DNA of 64,000 nt from Pyxidicoccus caerfyrddinensis (GCF_010894405.1 NZ_JAAIYA010000014.1:241812-305811), one strand, 5' to 3'; shown: positions 17,700-25,960, numbered from the stretch's first letter. Notes: generated by a model not told the origin, from the sequence alone. Numbers and translations are program-made.

Positions 17700-17732
17700 C
17701 GACCTCTGACAGGGCTTACCCCGGGTGGCTTA
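17700..17732 (-). repeat. Inverted repeat D (IS630-like end)
   Basis: On the minus strand reads TAAGCCACCCGGGGTAAG then CCCTGTCAGAGGTCG, partner of repeat A. Its TAA is the stop codon of the GNAT gene. Confidence 0.7.
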
Positions 17733-18440
17733 GCGCTCGCTGCCCTCTCGGAAGAGGGAGACCACCCGGGCCACCGGAGTGAACCCGAGCCGGGTGGCGA
17801 GCTGGAGCGACGCGGTGTTGGACTCGAAGGCAGCCCACACCGCGCGCTTGCCCCGGGCGCGCATGTGCTCGATGAGCACGTGCGCCGCCGCCGATGCGTA
17901 CCCCCGCCGTCGCCACGCCTCCACCGTGTCGATGGACACGTCCCACCACGTCTCCGTCGCGCTGCCGGAGTAGCTGAAGGCGACGGGCAGGCCCTCCGCC
18001 GTGAAGGCGACCCCGAGCGACGAGGAAGCGCGCGCGTGCGTGAGCTCCCGGGCGAGGTCCTCTGGCAGGTGACCCAGGTCCAGCGGCTCGCCCTCTTCGA
18101 GCACTCGCGCCTCGCCCCGGATGACGGGCGGCGGCGGTGGGCCTTGCTGGACGTGGACCACCGCCACCTCCTGGCCCCAGCCCGGCACCGGCCCGAGCGT
18201 CCGCGCGTCCTGCAGCGACAGCACCACCTCCGTGCCGGGAGGCAGCCGCTCCAGGAACGCGAGGAGCTGGGGCCTGGGCGGTTGGCCCACGATGCAAGCC
18301 TCCCCGTCGTCATTCAGTAGCGCGGAGCGGCCGTCGCTCCACTCGATGGCGCTGGCGCCCGCGCCCAGCAGCGCGCCGCGCGCCCAGACCTGGTCGGGCA
18401 CATCGGGAAGCCGGGCCAGCAAGGGCGCGGGGTCGAACAT
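17730..18440 (-). CDS. GNAT-family N-acetyltransferase
   Basis: 236 residues. The N-terminal half (1-115) is a variable Pro-containing domain (LLARLPDVPDQVWARGALLGAGASAI ... PVIRGEARVLEEG). The C-terminal half is a GNAT domain: LGVAFTAEGLPVAFSYSGSATETWWDVSIDTVEAWRRRGYASAAAHVLIEHMRARGKRAVWAAFESNTASLQLATRLGF, with the acetyl-CoA pyrophosphate-binding loop RRRGYAS and the usual N..S..La..lGF ending. Substrate unknown. It lies 18 bases after the LysR gene on the same strand, probably in one transcript. Its stop codon is formed by repeat D, so the insertion lies exactly at the gene end. Confidence 0.88.
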   Translation of the reverse strand: MFDPAPLLARLPDVPDQVWARGALLGAGASAIEWSDGRSALLNDDGEACIVGQPPRPQLLAFLERLPPGTEVVLSLQDARTLGPVPGWGQEVAVVHVQQGPPPPPVIRGEARVLEEGEPLDLGHLPEDLARELTHARASSSLGVAFTAEGLPVAFSYSGSATETWWDVSIDTVEAWRRRGYASAAAHVLIEHMRARGKRAVWAAFESNTASLQLATRLGFTPVARVVSLFREGSER

Positions 18441-18458
18441 GCGCGCAGTGTACCGCGC

Positions 18459-19349
18459 TCAGTGCGGGTTCAGCTCGGCGGCGCGCTTCTCCAATTCGCG
18501 CACGGCGAAGTCGATGAACGCTCGCACGCGCGGCGTCCTCCGCATGTCCGAGTGGACACCCAGCCTGACGGCGAGCACCGGGCCGGGGCGTGGCGTCTCG
18601 ATGCGCCGGAGCGTCAGCCGGCGGTCCACGAGCACACGGGGCAGGGCGGCGAGCGCCTCACCTGCCTCGGCGGCCGCGAGCTGTGACCAGATGCTGTTGG
18701 TGCGCAGGATGGACCGTGCATCGGGCGCGACGTTCCGCATCCATTCCGTCATCGGGGCCCGGGGCGGCGTCTCGTGCAGCATGACGATGGACTGACCGGC
18801 GCAGCCCGAGGCGAAGTCCGGAAGCCCGTGCTGCTCCAGGTACGAAGGCGAGGCATAGAGGCCATACGCGACATCGGCGACCTTGCGCTCGACGACATCC
18901 TCCTGGTCGAACAGCCCGGGGCGGAAGGCGATGTCGGCCTCGCTGCGGGACAGGTTGAAGCGTCGCCCGTCGTTGATGAGCGCCAGGCTCACCCGGGGAT
19001 GCCGTCCGCCGAACCGGGCCATGATGGGCGCAATCACGTGGTCCCCGAGCCAGTCCAGGCTCGTCACGGTGATGCTGCCCTGAAGGCCCGTGTCGCGCGC
19101 CGCGAGCCGGCGCTCCACCGTGAGCGCACCTTCCTCCATCCGGTCCAGCCCGTCGAGGAGGCCCGTGCACAGCGGCGTGGGCGTGAGCCCACTCTTGCCG
19201 CGCTCGAACAGCTTCGCGCCGGTGCGTCGCTCGAAGGCGTCCAGCCGGCGGCTGACCGTGGGCTGTGTCGTCCCCAGGGCCCGTGCGGCGGCGCTCAGCG
19301 AGCCGTGTTTCGCCACCGCGAGCGCGATTCTCAAGTCGTCCCAGTCCAC
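18459..19349 (-). CDS. LysR-family transcriptional regulator
   Basis: 296 residues from a GTG at 19349 (read MDWDDLRIALAVAKHGSLSAAARALGTTQPTVSRRL, the normal LysR start); the upstream frame to 19400 would only add a tail overlapping the operator. Winged helix in the first 60 residues, then a linker and a substrate-binding domain (GSITVTSLDWLGDHVIAPIMARF ... RPGPVLAVRLGVHSDMRRTPRVRAFIDF). Divergent from a serine hydrolase gene 118 bases away, with a perfect dyad between them. It therefore probably regulates itself and the hydrolase; the GNAT gene follows in the same direction. The inducer is unknown. Confidence 0.93.
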   Translation of the reverse strand: MDWDDLRIALAVAKHGSLSAAARALGTTQPTVSRRLDAFERRTGAKLFERGKSGLTPTPLCTGLLDGLDRMEEGALTVERRLAARDTGLQGSITVTSLDWLGDHVIAPIMARFGGRHPRVSLALINDGRRFNLSRSEADIAFRPGLFDQEDVVERKVADVAYGLYASPSYLEQHGLPDFASGCAGQSIVMLHETPPRAPMTEWMRNVAPDARSILRTNSIWSQLAAAEAGEALAALPRVLVDRRLTLRRIETPRPGPVLAVRLGVHSDMRRTPRVRAFIDFAVRELEKRAAELNPH

Positions 19350-19364
19350 GGTGCTCCCTGTCGC

Positions 19365-19384
19365 CCTATACGGATTCGTATAGG
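19365..19384. promoter_or_regulatory. Probable LysR binding site
   Basis: CCTATACG-GATT-CGTATAGG, an eight-base perfect inverted repeat 15 bases upstream of the LysR start and 83 bases before the divergent hydrolase start. It contains a T-N11-A core, as LysR sites usually do. Confidence 0.7.
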
Positions 19385-19467
19385 CACCCTTCGGAATCAT
19401 GGGCTGCCGGGCCCGGAGGCGCCACGTACATCGTGAGCGTCGTCGTCACCGCTCACAGGAGCACCCC

Positions 19468-20673
19468 ATGACTTCCGCAATCGCCGCCCTCGTGGTGGCC
19501 ACCAGTCTCGCACTTGCCCCCGCCGCCCCTCCTGAAGACGCTGCACTCCAGGCGCGGGTGGACTCCGTCATCGACCGCGCCCTCGCGGAGAAGCGCATCG
19601 TCGGCACCGTCGTTGTCGTCGCGAAGGACGGCAAGGTCGTCTACCAGCGCGCCGCCGGCTTCGCCGACCGCGAGGCGAAGAAGCCCATGCGCGAGGACGC
19701 GCTGTTCCGCCTGGCCTCGCTGACCAAGGCGATGGTGTCCGTCGCGGCGCTGAAGCTCGTCGAGCAGGGGAAGCTCGGACTGGAAGACCCGGTGACGAAG
19801 TGGATTCCCACCTTCCGGCCGAAGCTGGCGGACGGCACCGAGCCCATCATCACCGTGCGCCACCTGATGACGCACACCGCGGGGCTGACCTACGACTTCA
19901 TGGAGCCGCCGGACGGGCCGTACCACCAGGCCCGCGTCTCCAACGGGCTCGACCAGCCCGGCCTGTCCATGAAGGAGAACCTGCGCCGCCTCGCCTCTGC
20001 GCCGCTGACGTATGCGCCGGGGACGCGGTGGGGGTATTCGATGGCCACTGATGTGCTGGGAGAAGTGCTCGCCCGCGCCGGTGGGGCGCCGCTGCCCACG
20101 GTGGTCGAGCGGTTCGTCACGCGCCCTCTCGGCATGACGGACACGGCCTTCAGCGTGAAGGACGTGGCGCGACTGGCGACGCCGTACGCGGATGGGAAGC
20201 CGGAGCCGGTGCGCATCGGCGAGTCGCGCTTCGTGCCCAGCGGCGCCAGCGGCGTCACCTTCGTGCCGGGCCGGGTGTTCGACGCGCGCTCCTTCGCGTC
20301 CGGAGGGGGCGGCATGGTGGGCACGGCGGCGGACTACCTGAAGTTCCTGGAGGCGGTCCGGACGGGCGGGGCGCCGGTGCTGAAGTCCGCCACCGTGGAG
20401 CAACTGACCACGGACCAGGTGGGCCCGCAGGCGGCGAGCAACGGGCCGGGCTGGGGCTTCGGCCTGGGCGTGGGCGTGCTCGTGGACCCGGTGAAGGCGA
20501 AGAGCCCGCAGTCGGTGGGGACGTTCAACTGGATGGGCGCATACGGCCACAGCTGGTTCGTGGACCCGAAGCAGGGGCTGACGGTGATTGCCCTCACCAA
20601 CACCACGTTCGAGGGCATGTGGGGCGCCTTCCCCGTTGCCCTCCGCGACGCCGTCTACGACGCTGGCCACTGA
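19468..20673 (+). CDS. Serine hydrolase, class C beta-lactamase/esterase type
   Basis: 401 residues from ATG 19468, with a signal peptide (SAIAALVVATSLALAPAAP). A penicillin-binding-protein/beta-lactamase fold: SxxK motif SLTK with Ser84 and Lys87, a YSM triad at the position of YxN, and GHSW near the C-terminus at the place of the KTG/HxG motif. YxN as YSM and HxG-like ending are common among EstB-type esterases and D-amino-acid or cyclic-lipid hydrolases rather than true beta-lactamases. It is probably periplasmic or secreted. Divergent from a LysR gene, with the shared dyad between. Activity on beta-lactams cannot be told from sequence. Confidence 0.9.
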   Translation: MTSAIAALVVATSLALAPAAPPEDAALQARVDSVIDRALAEKRIVGTVVVVAKDGKVVYQRAAGFADREAKKPMREDALFRLASLTKAMVSVAALKLVEQGKLGLEDPVTKWIPTFRPKLADGTEPIITVRHLMTHTAGLTYDFMEPPDGPYHQARVSNGLDQPGLSMKENLRRLASAPLTYAPGTRWGYSMATDVLGEVLARAGGAPLPTVVERFVTRPLGMTDTAFSVKDVARLATPYADGKPEPVRIGESRFVPSGASGVTFVPGRVFDARSFASGGGGMVGTAADYLKFLEAVRTGGAPVLKSATVEQLTTDQVGPQAASNGPGWGFGLGVGVLVDPVKAKSPQSVGTFNWMGAYGHSWFVDPKQGLTVIALTNTTFEGMWGAFPVALRDAVYDAGH

Positions 20674-20706
20674 GCGGGCCCACGCGGGGCCTGCACGGAG
20701 GCCCCG

Positions 20707-21333
20707 ATGACGCGCGGCTGGCGGTGGGTGTCGATGTGGTGGAGCGGAGCCCTGGTGACTGGCGCCTTCGCCGCGCACGCTTCCGAGCCCGCGGCTTCCG
20801 ACTGTGACTTCCGCCTGGAGTGCCGGCTCGGGGCCCGCGCGTTCTCGGTGGGCTTCGACTCCGCGTCGGGCGAGTGCGTCGAGGACGACATGCGGGCCTT
20901 CGTGGAGACCTCGGGTGGGAAGACCGACGTTCCGCTGGAGAAGGCCTGGTACCGCTCCATCTCGAACCTCGCGGATGGGGCGTCCATCTGCCGCGTCGCC
21001 GGAGCCGGGGTGCCTGTCAGCGAGGTCTCCGCCTTCGCGGTGGATGACCATCGGGCACTGGTGTTCTTCACGCAGGACGGCCGCCCCGGCTACGACTCGG
21101 TGGGCGTGGTCCTCATCGACGCGGCGACGGGGAAGGTGCTCGACGTGAAGCAGCGGCTCGGGCAGTCGAAGGACAGCACGGTGGCCATCCTGAAGACGCC
21201 ACGCGGGTACAAGCTCCAGTTGGTACGCGAGTCCCTGTCGGTAGTGCGCTGTGACTGCTCCGCCGCCTTCGCGGACGACTGGATGTCCGTGGAGGTCGTC
21301 AACGGCCGGATTCGCGCGCGCTGGATGCGGTGA
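20707..21333 (+). CDS. Secreted protein of unknown function
   Basis: 208 residues; ATG 20707 follows GGAGG. A signal peptide (WVSMWWSGALVTGAFAAHA) should be cleaved near residue 25. The mature protein has six cysteines (SDCDFRLECRL, GECVED, SICRVAG, VRCDCS), consistent with disulphides outside the cytoplasm. Middle segments DDHRALVFFTQDGRPGYDSVGVVLIDAATGKVLDVKQRLG look like a beta-rich domain that describes a value and its change. I do not recognise the family. It follows the serine hydrolase by 33 bases and may be its operon partner. Confidence 0.8.
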   Translation: MTRGWRWVSMWWSGALVTGAFAAHASEPAASDCDFRLECRLGARAFSVGFDSASGECVEDDMRAFVETSGGKTDVPLEKAWYRSISNLADGASICRVAGAGVPVSEVSAFAVDDHRALVFFTQDGRPGYDSVGVVLIDAATGKVLDVKQRLGQSKDSTVAILKTPRGYKLQLVRESLSVVRCDCSAAFADDWMSVEVVNGRIRARWMR

Positions 21334-21345
21334 GACGCCGGCAGG

Positions 21346-22095
21346 TCAGTGCGTCGTCGGAAGCCACCCGGCGCGCTGCATGGCCTGGAGCGTGACGTCG
21401 GCGAGCTTCTGGTAGCCAGCGGGGCTCGGGTGGAAGGCGTCGGAGGAGAGCCACTCGTAGTGTTCGGCCAGCTCGCGCGAGGCGGGCAGCAGGTCCACCA
21501 CGAGGACGCGCGGGCCGAAGGGGCGGGCCGTGTCGTTGATGGCGGCGTTCCACGCGTTGACCTGCTCGCGAAGCTTCGCGCGCATCTCGGACGTGGCATG
21601 CGAGCCGACGAGCGTCGCGAGGTCCGGGACGTTGAGCAGCACCACCCGGGCATCCGTCTCGCGCATCAGCCGCTCGAGCGTGGCCTGGAGGGTCTTCTGG
21701 TAGGTGGCCAGCGGCACGGGGCGAAGGGCGTCGTTCACCGACAGCCACATCGTCACGAGCGTGGGGTGGAAGGCGATGGCGCGGGGCACCTCGACGTCCT
21801 CCGCCTCCGCGAGCGTGATGCCACTGCGCGCGAAGCGGTCATACACCGTGCCTTCGGGCAGCGCGGCGCGGAGGCGCGCGGTCCAGTTCTCGCTCGTGGG
21901 CAAGGAGCTGCCGACGCCGAGGGTGTCGGAAGCGCCCAGCGCGGCGTAGCGGATGGGCGTGCGCAGGGCAGCCGGGGCGAGTGGCGCCTCGGCAGGAGTG
22001 GGCTCTCTCAGCGCGGTCTGGGGCCGGCCGGCGAGTGCGGCGGTGCCCAGCCCGAGCATCGTGGCCAGCGTCAGGAGGAGGAAGAGGAGCGGCAT
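21346..22095 (-). CDS. SGNH/GDSL hydrolase, secreted
   Basis: 249 residues with an N-terminal signal peptide (MPLLFLLLTLATMLGLGTAALA). SGNH blocks: I ALGASDTLGVG (nucleophile Ser in GASD), II RSGIT, III SVNDA (Asn), V DAFHPSPAGYQ (Asp and His). All four catalytic positions can be placed, so it should be an active esterase or lipase-type enzyme in the periplasm or outside; the substrate could be an acyl ester, sugar acetate or lipid. It converges on the secreted protein gene (12-base gap). Confidence 0.9.
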   Translation of the reverse strand: MPLLFLLLTLATMLGLGTAALAGRPQTALREPTPAEAPLAPAALRTPIRYAALGASDTLGVGSSLPTSENWTARLRAALPEGTVYDRFARSGITLAEAEDVEVPRAIAFHPTLVTMWLSVNDALRPVPLATYQKTLQATLERLMRETDARVVLLNVPDLATLVGSHATSEMRAKLREQVNAWNAAINDTARPFGPRVLVVDLLPASRELAEHYEWLSSDAFHPSPAGYQKLADVTLQAMQRAGWLPTTH

Positions 22096-22163
22096 GCGTG
22101 GGCTGCGTCAGGAAATGAGTGCCCCTGGCGATAAAGCCCCCGCGGCCCCCGTGCATGGGCGGG

Positions 22164-22189
22164 CCGAGGAATGAACGTTCCTTCCACGG
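22164..22189. repeat. 26-base palindrome, two mismatches
   Basis: Centre GAACGTTC flanked by GGAAT and CTTCC, then CACGGG. It belongs to the same family as the perfect palindrome at 5164-5189. It lies in the gap between the SGNH gene start and the end of the APH-type gene, next to a GC-rich hairpin at about 22196-22211 that could end the latter's transcript. Confidence 0.6.
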
Positions 22190-22357
22190 GGAGGCGGCCG
22201 GGCCCCCGGCCTCCCTCCCGAGGGCCTTCAGGTGAAGCGACGGCTCACCCCACCTGGGTGCAGGCGCATTCGGTGGCTGGTCCGTCCGGGTGACAACTGA
22301 AGTGCTCGAGTGATTGAGCGCAGTTGAATGGAATCAACCGGTCCGCTGTCGCCGGGG

Positions 22358-23443
22358 CTACTGGAACGCGGGCCAGACGAACGCGGGCGTCTCCGACCAC
22401 CGCTCCTTGAGCCGTGACTCCAGCGACGCCAGCGTGCGCGACAGCGCGGGCACGGGATTCTGCGGCTCCAGCACGGTCCGGCAGCGCGCGAGGTGCCGCA
22501 GCAGCGCCGCGCGCTCGGAGAAGCCCGGGGCCCACTCGCGGTCCTGCTCCAGGGCCTTCGGTGGAATCCACTGAAACAGGTTCACCGTGCGCGCCGCGGC
22601 GACGATGGCGCGCGCCCGCATCCACGAGGTATCCACCTGCGCCGCGTCGCAGGACTGAGAGCAGGCGATGCGGTAGCTCAGCTCCGCGCGGGTGATGAGC
22701 TCGTCGGGCAGTGGCACCACGAGCAGCCACATCAGGCAGTCGTAGAGCGCGTGGCGCATGCCGCAGTACTCGAAGTCGAGCAGGCGCGCGCCATTCGGCG
22801 TGAAGATGGTGTTGCCCGGCGCCATGTCTCCATGGGTCATCGCGAGGAAGGGGCCGGGGTCGGCCAGCTCGCGCGCGAGCACCTCCAAATCCTCATGGGT
22901 GCCGGGCGCCTCCACCGCGCCGGTGGCCCTCACCCAGCGGCTCAGCCGGTCCTCGTGGTCCAGCAGGTAGCGCGCGTTGTCGATGCGCGCTCGCGAGGGC
23001 CGGGGGCTCAGCGTGTGTCGGATGAGGTCGAAGTCCGCCTGCACGCCCAGGGTGCGCGCGTGCATCTGCCCGGTGAGGCGCGCCACCGCGAGCAGCCCGC
23101 TGGTGGCGGCGCGCGGGTCATTGCCGTTGAGCAGGTCCTCCAGACTCGGCCCTGTGCCCAGGTCTTCGAGGAGGAACAGGCGCGTGGCCACGTCCCCGGC
23201 GATGAGGCCCGGCGCGGTGGTGAGGTTGAGGCGGCCGAGCAACTCCAGCCCGGTCCACTCGTCCAGGCCCAGCACCGGGTCGTCGCGGAAGTGCTTGAGG
23301 ATGACGGTGGCCATCTCCCCGCCGCGCACGGAGGCTCGCACGACGTCGCAGCGGGACTGGGTGCGCAGGACCTGGGGCCCGGACAGCAGCACGGGCCGTC
23401 CCCACGCGGCGGAGAGCGCACGCGCTCCGTCCGCGAGGAGCAT
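22358..23443 (-). CDS. Aminoglycoside/choline-type phosphotransferase
   Basis: 361 residues from ATG 23443, 17 bases beyond the stop of the upstream B3/B4 gene. APH/choline-kinase-like fold: N-lobe with MATVILKHFRD (Lys for ATP), hinge LFLLEDLG, catalytic loop MTHGDMAPGN (HGDxxxxN) and metal site LLDFEYCGM. The segment ALYDCLMWLLVVPLPDELI is typical of family members acting on small metabolites. It transfers a phosphate from ATP to an unknown hydroxyl substrate; antibiotic resistance cannot be claimed. Tight coupling with the B3/B4 protein suggests a joint task. Confidence 0.88.
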   Translation of the reverse strand: MLLADGARALSAAWGRPVLLSGPQVLRTQSRCDVVRASVRGGEMATVILKHFRDDPVLGLDEWTGLELLGRLNLTTAPGLIAGDVATRLFLLEDLGTGPSLEDLLNGNDPRAATSGLLAVARLTGQMHARTLGVQADFDLIRHTLSPRPSRARIDNARYLLDHEDRLSRWVRATGAVEAPGTHEDLEVLARELADPGPFLAMTHGDMAPGNTIFTPNGARLLDFEYCGMRHALYDCLMWLLVVPLPDELITRAELSYRIACSQSCDAAQVDTSWMRARAIVAAARTVNLFQWIPPKALEQDREWAPGFSERAALLRHLARCRTVLEPQNPVPALSRTLASLESRLKERWSETPAFVWPAFQ

Positions 23444-23460
23444 TTCCAGGTCCGGGGCGC

Positions 23461-24087
23461 TCAGGGCAGCCGCTCCACGGTGGCGCCCGCGCGCTCCAGC
23501 AGCTCGCGGTACCAGGCGAAGGCGCGGGCGGTGCGGTCCCCCAGCTCCTTCGACCCCCACAGCACGGTGAGCGTGCGGCGCGTCTCCGCGTTCGTCTTGG
23601 TGCGCTGCGCGTCCTTCACCGCGTTGGCGCAGGGCCCCTCCGCGTCGAAGAGGCACAGCAGCCCCTCCAGGTCGATGCTCTGCCCTGAAGCGTTGAAGAC
23701 GTACTGGGAGCCGGCGGGCGCGATGCCGATGCGGAACGGCGCGCGGGCCCGGTCCAGATCCACGACGCTGATGGGCAGGCCGCTGTGCAGCGACACCGCG
23801 TTGCAGGCGTCCACGGCGGTGTTGATGGAGCCGAGCGAGCCGTCCCCGGAGGCGCGCACGAGGTACTCGGAGGCGGGCTTGCCGCGCCCGGTGGGCTTGT
23901 AGCCGCCGTGGCGGAGCATGTCGCGCACGGTGCCTCGCACGGCGTCGTCGCTGGAGAAGGGGGCGGAGGCGCCGGGCTTGAGCAGGGCCACCAGCCACTC
24001 CGGCGAGGGCAGCGAGCCCAGGGGCGCGGGGAACGTGGTGGTGAAGGCCAGCGTATCCAGGGAGGGATGCGGGTCGACGGTCAGCAC
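23461..24087 (-). CDS. B3/B4 tRNA-binding-domain protein
   Basis: 208 residues, ATG 24087. The central region RGTVRDMLRHGGYKPTGRGKPASEYLVRA ... SINTAVDACNAVSLHSGLPISVVDLDR carries the B3/B4 signature found in the editing region of phenylalanyl-tRNA synthetase beta and in stand-alone proteins. Such free-standing proteins are thought to edit mischarged tRNA or to bind nucleotide-like ligands. Here it is not fused to a synthetase core. It is followed directly by the phosphotransferase gene, so the two are likely co-expressed. It is divergent from the ABC-F gene. Confidence 0.88.
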   Translation of the reverse strand: MLTVDPHPSLDTLAFTTTFPAPLGSLPSPEWLVALLKPGASAPFSSDDAVRGTVRDMLRHGGYKPTGRGKPASEYLVRASGDGSLGSINTAVDACNAVSLHSGLPISVVDLDRARAPFRIGIAPAGSQYVFNASGQSIDLEGLLCLFDAEGPCANAVKDAQRTKTNAETRRTLTVLWGSKELGDRTARAFAWYRELLERAGATVERLP

Positions 24088-24269
24088 GGCGGGGGACTCT
24101 ACGCCCGCCCCGGGGCCCGGGGGCGCGTCATGTCACGCGAGTGTGGACAGTCCTTCGAAGCGCGCTCCCGTGGCCCGGGTGCGCCCCCGGCATCCCACCG
24201 GGAGCCCGTCCGCCCGCCTGCCCCCGGAATGAGAACCCACATCCCCGGGGTTCGGAACACTCTCCCTGG

Positions 24270-24293
24270 GGCGCCCTCCGTGATAAGGGCGCC
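24270..24293 (+). promoter_or_regulatory. Leader hairpin of the ABC-F gene
   Basis: GGCGCCCT, eight-base loop, AGGGCGCC: a perfect eight-pair stem 32 bases before the ABC-F start codon. It could be an attenuator-type leader structure or a mere GC-rich dyad. Confidence 0.35.
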
Positions 24294-24325
24294 GCACCCC
24301 GCTTCCCGGGCCCCCGCGCACGCAC

Positions 24326-25948
24326 ATGATCCGTCTCGACAACATCGGTAAGCAGAACGGCCAGCAGATCCTCTTCATCGAGGCCTCCGCGGCCCTCCAC
24401 AAGGGCGAGAAGGTGGGCCTCGTCGGGCCCAACGGCGCCGGCAAGACGACGCTGTTCCGGATGATTACCGACCAGGAGCACCCGGATGAGGGCCAGGTGG
24501 CCGTCGACCGAGGCGTCTCCATCGGCTACTTCAGCCAGGACGTGGGCGAGATGAAGGGCCGCAGCGCCGCCGCCGAGGTCATGGACGGCGCGGGCCCGGT
24601 GAGCACCGTGGCCGCCGAGCTCAAGTCGCTCGAGGCCGCCATGGGTGACCCGGACCAGGCGGACAACATGGAGAAGCTCGTCGAGCGCTACGGCGTGGTG
24701 CAGGGGCGCTTCGAGGAGCTGGGCGGCTACGCCCTGGAGGGCCGGGCGCGGGAAATCCTCGCGGGCCTGGGCTTCACCCAGGAGATGATGGACGGCGACG
24801 TGGGCGCGCTGTCGGGCGGTTGGAAGATGCGCGTGGCCCTGGCCCGCATCCTCCTGATGCGCCCGGACGCCATGCTCCTCGACGAGCCCAGCAACCACCT
24901 GGACCTGGAGAGCCTCATCTGGCTGGAGGAGTTCCTCAAGGGCTACGAGGGCGCGCTCCTCATGACCTCGCACGACCGCGAGTTCATGAACCGCATCGTC
25001 AACAAGGTCATCGAAATCGACGGTGGCTCGCTGACGACGTACACGGGCAACTACGAGTTCTACGAGCAGCAGCGGGCGCAGAACGAGAAGCAGCAGCAGG
25101 CGCAGTTCGATCGCCAGCAGGCGATGCTCGCGAAGGAAATCAAGTTCATCGAGCGCTTCAAGGCACGCGCCTCGCACGCCGCCCAGGTGCAGAGCCGCGT
25201 GAAGAAGCTGGAGAAGATCGAGCGCGTGGAGCCGCCCAAGCGCCGCACCACGGTGCTGTTCGAGTTCCTGCCGGCGCCCCGCTCCGGTGAGGACGTGGTG
25301 AGCCTGAAGAACGTCCACAAGGGCTACGGCAACCGGAGCATCTACGAGGGGCTGGACTTCCTCGTGCGGCGCACGGAGCGCTGGTGTGTCATGGGCGTCA
25401 ACGGCGCGGGCAAGTCCACGCTGCTGAAGCTGGTGACGGGCTCCACGCAGCCGGACGACGGCACGGTGGCGCTCGGCGGCAGCGTGAAGATGGGCTACTT
25501 CGCGCAGCACGCCATGGACCTGCTGGACGGCGAGCGCACGGTGTTCCAGTCGCTGGAGGATGCGTTCCCCCGCGCGGGGCAGGGCAGCCTGCGGGCGCTG
25601 GCCGGCTGCTTCGGCTTCTCCGGGGACGAGGTGGAGAAGAAGTGCCGCGTGCTGTCCGGTGGTGAGAAGGCGCGACTGGTGATGGCGAAGATGCTCTTCG
25701 ACCCGCCGAACTTCCTCGTGCTCGACGAGCCCACCAACCACCTGGACATGGCGACGAAGGAGATGCTCATCACCGCGCTGTCGCGGTACGAGGGCACCAT
25801 GCTGTTCGTCTCGCACGACCGGCACTTCCTGGCCGCGCTGTCCAACCGCGTGCTGGAGCTGACGCCGGAAGGCATCCACCAGTACGGCGGCGGCTACACC
25901 GAGTACGTGGCGCGCACCGGCCACGAGGCTCCTGGTCTGCGCAGCTGA
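24326..25948 (+). CDS. ABC-F family ATPase
   Basis: 540 residues, soluble, with two ABC cassettes. First: Walker A GPNGAGKTT (about 34-42), LSGGWKMRVALA, Walker B AMLLDEPSNHLD, H-loop TSHDRE. A charged linker rich in Gln, Lys and Arg follows (NYEFYEQQRAQNEKQQQ ... VKKLEKIE), the P-site-tRNA interaction motif region. Second: GVNGAGKST, LSGGEKARLVMA, LVLDEPTNHLD, VSHDRHF. The layout is like YbiT/Uup-type translation factors that act on the ribosome and use ATP to relieve stalls; antibiotic protection is possible but not shown. The protein lacks membrane segments. Divergent from the B3/B4 gene; an RNA-hairpin lies in its leader. Confidence 0.95.
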   Translation: MIRLDNIGKQNGQQILFIEASAALHKGEKVGLVGPNGAGKTTLFRMITDQEHPDEGQVAVDRGVSIGYFSQDVGEMKGRSAAAEVMDGAGPVSTVAAELKSLEAAMGDPDQADNMEKLVERYGVVQGRFEELGGYALEGRAREILAGLGFTQEMMDGDVGALSGGWKMRVALARILLMRPDAMLLDEPSNHLDLESLIWLEEFLKGYEGALLMTSHDREFMNRIVNKVIEIDGGSLTTYTGNYEFYEQQRAQNEKQQQAQFDRQQAMLAKEIKFIERFKARASHAAQVQSRVKKLEKIERVEPPKRRTTVLFEFLPAPRSGEDVVSLKNVHKGYGNRSIYEGLDFLVRRTERWCVMGVNGAGKSTLLKLVTGSTQPDDGTVALGGSVKMGYFAQHAMDLLDGERTVFQSLEDAFPRAGQGSLRALAGCFGFSGDEVEKKCRVLSGGEKARLVMAKMLFDPPNFLVLDEPTNHLDMATKEMLITALSRYEGTMLFVSHDRHFLAALSNRVLELTPEGIHQYGGGYTEYVARTGHEAPGLRS

Positions 25949-25960
25949 GGTGATTCACCG

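Larger units (their letters stand above)
16706..17729. other. About 1 kb without a convincing gene
   Basis: Open frames here lack ribosome sites and recognisable products. The stretch holds inverted repeats B, C and D, two direct repeats with palindromes (17014-17117) and a possible IS630 transposase fragment (17537-17666). One minus-strand stretch near 17250-17310 (GAQNWQGCGTAACRFVLLNG) looks protein-like but I cannot define a gene around it. Confidence 0.6.
16275..17732. mobile_element. Nested IS630-like remnants
   Basis: Two pairs of inverted repeats share the tip AGCCAYYCGGGG: outer pair A/D (16275-16308 and 17700-17732) and inner pair B/C (16703-16731 and 17406-17434). Every tip is next to TA, the target of IS630-type transposases. 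A possible transposase start lies just inside D on the minus strand. No intact transposase remains, and the lipoprotein gene between A and B is not an IS gene. The outer pair may therefore be ends of different copies or MITE-like insertions rather than one element. Confidence 0.45.

Noticed and set aside
19468..20673. True beta-lactamase
   Set aside because: SLTK is present, but YSM and GHSW differ from the YxN and KTG of typical class C enzymes; an esterase or peptidase role is equally likely.
22358..23443. Aminoglycoside resistance gene
   Set aside because: HGDxxxxN and DFE are shared by the whole APH/choline kinase clan; nothing specific points to an antibiotic.
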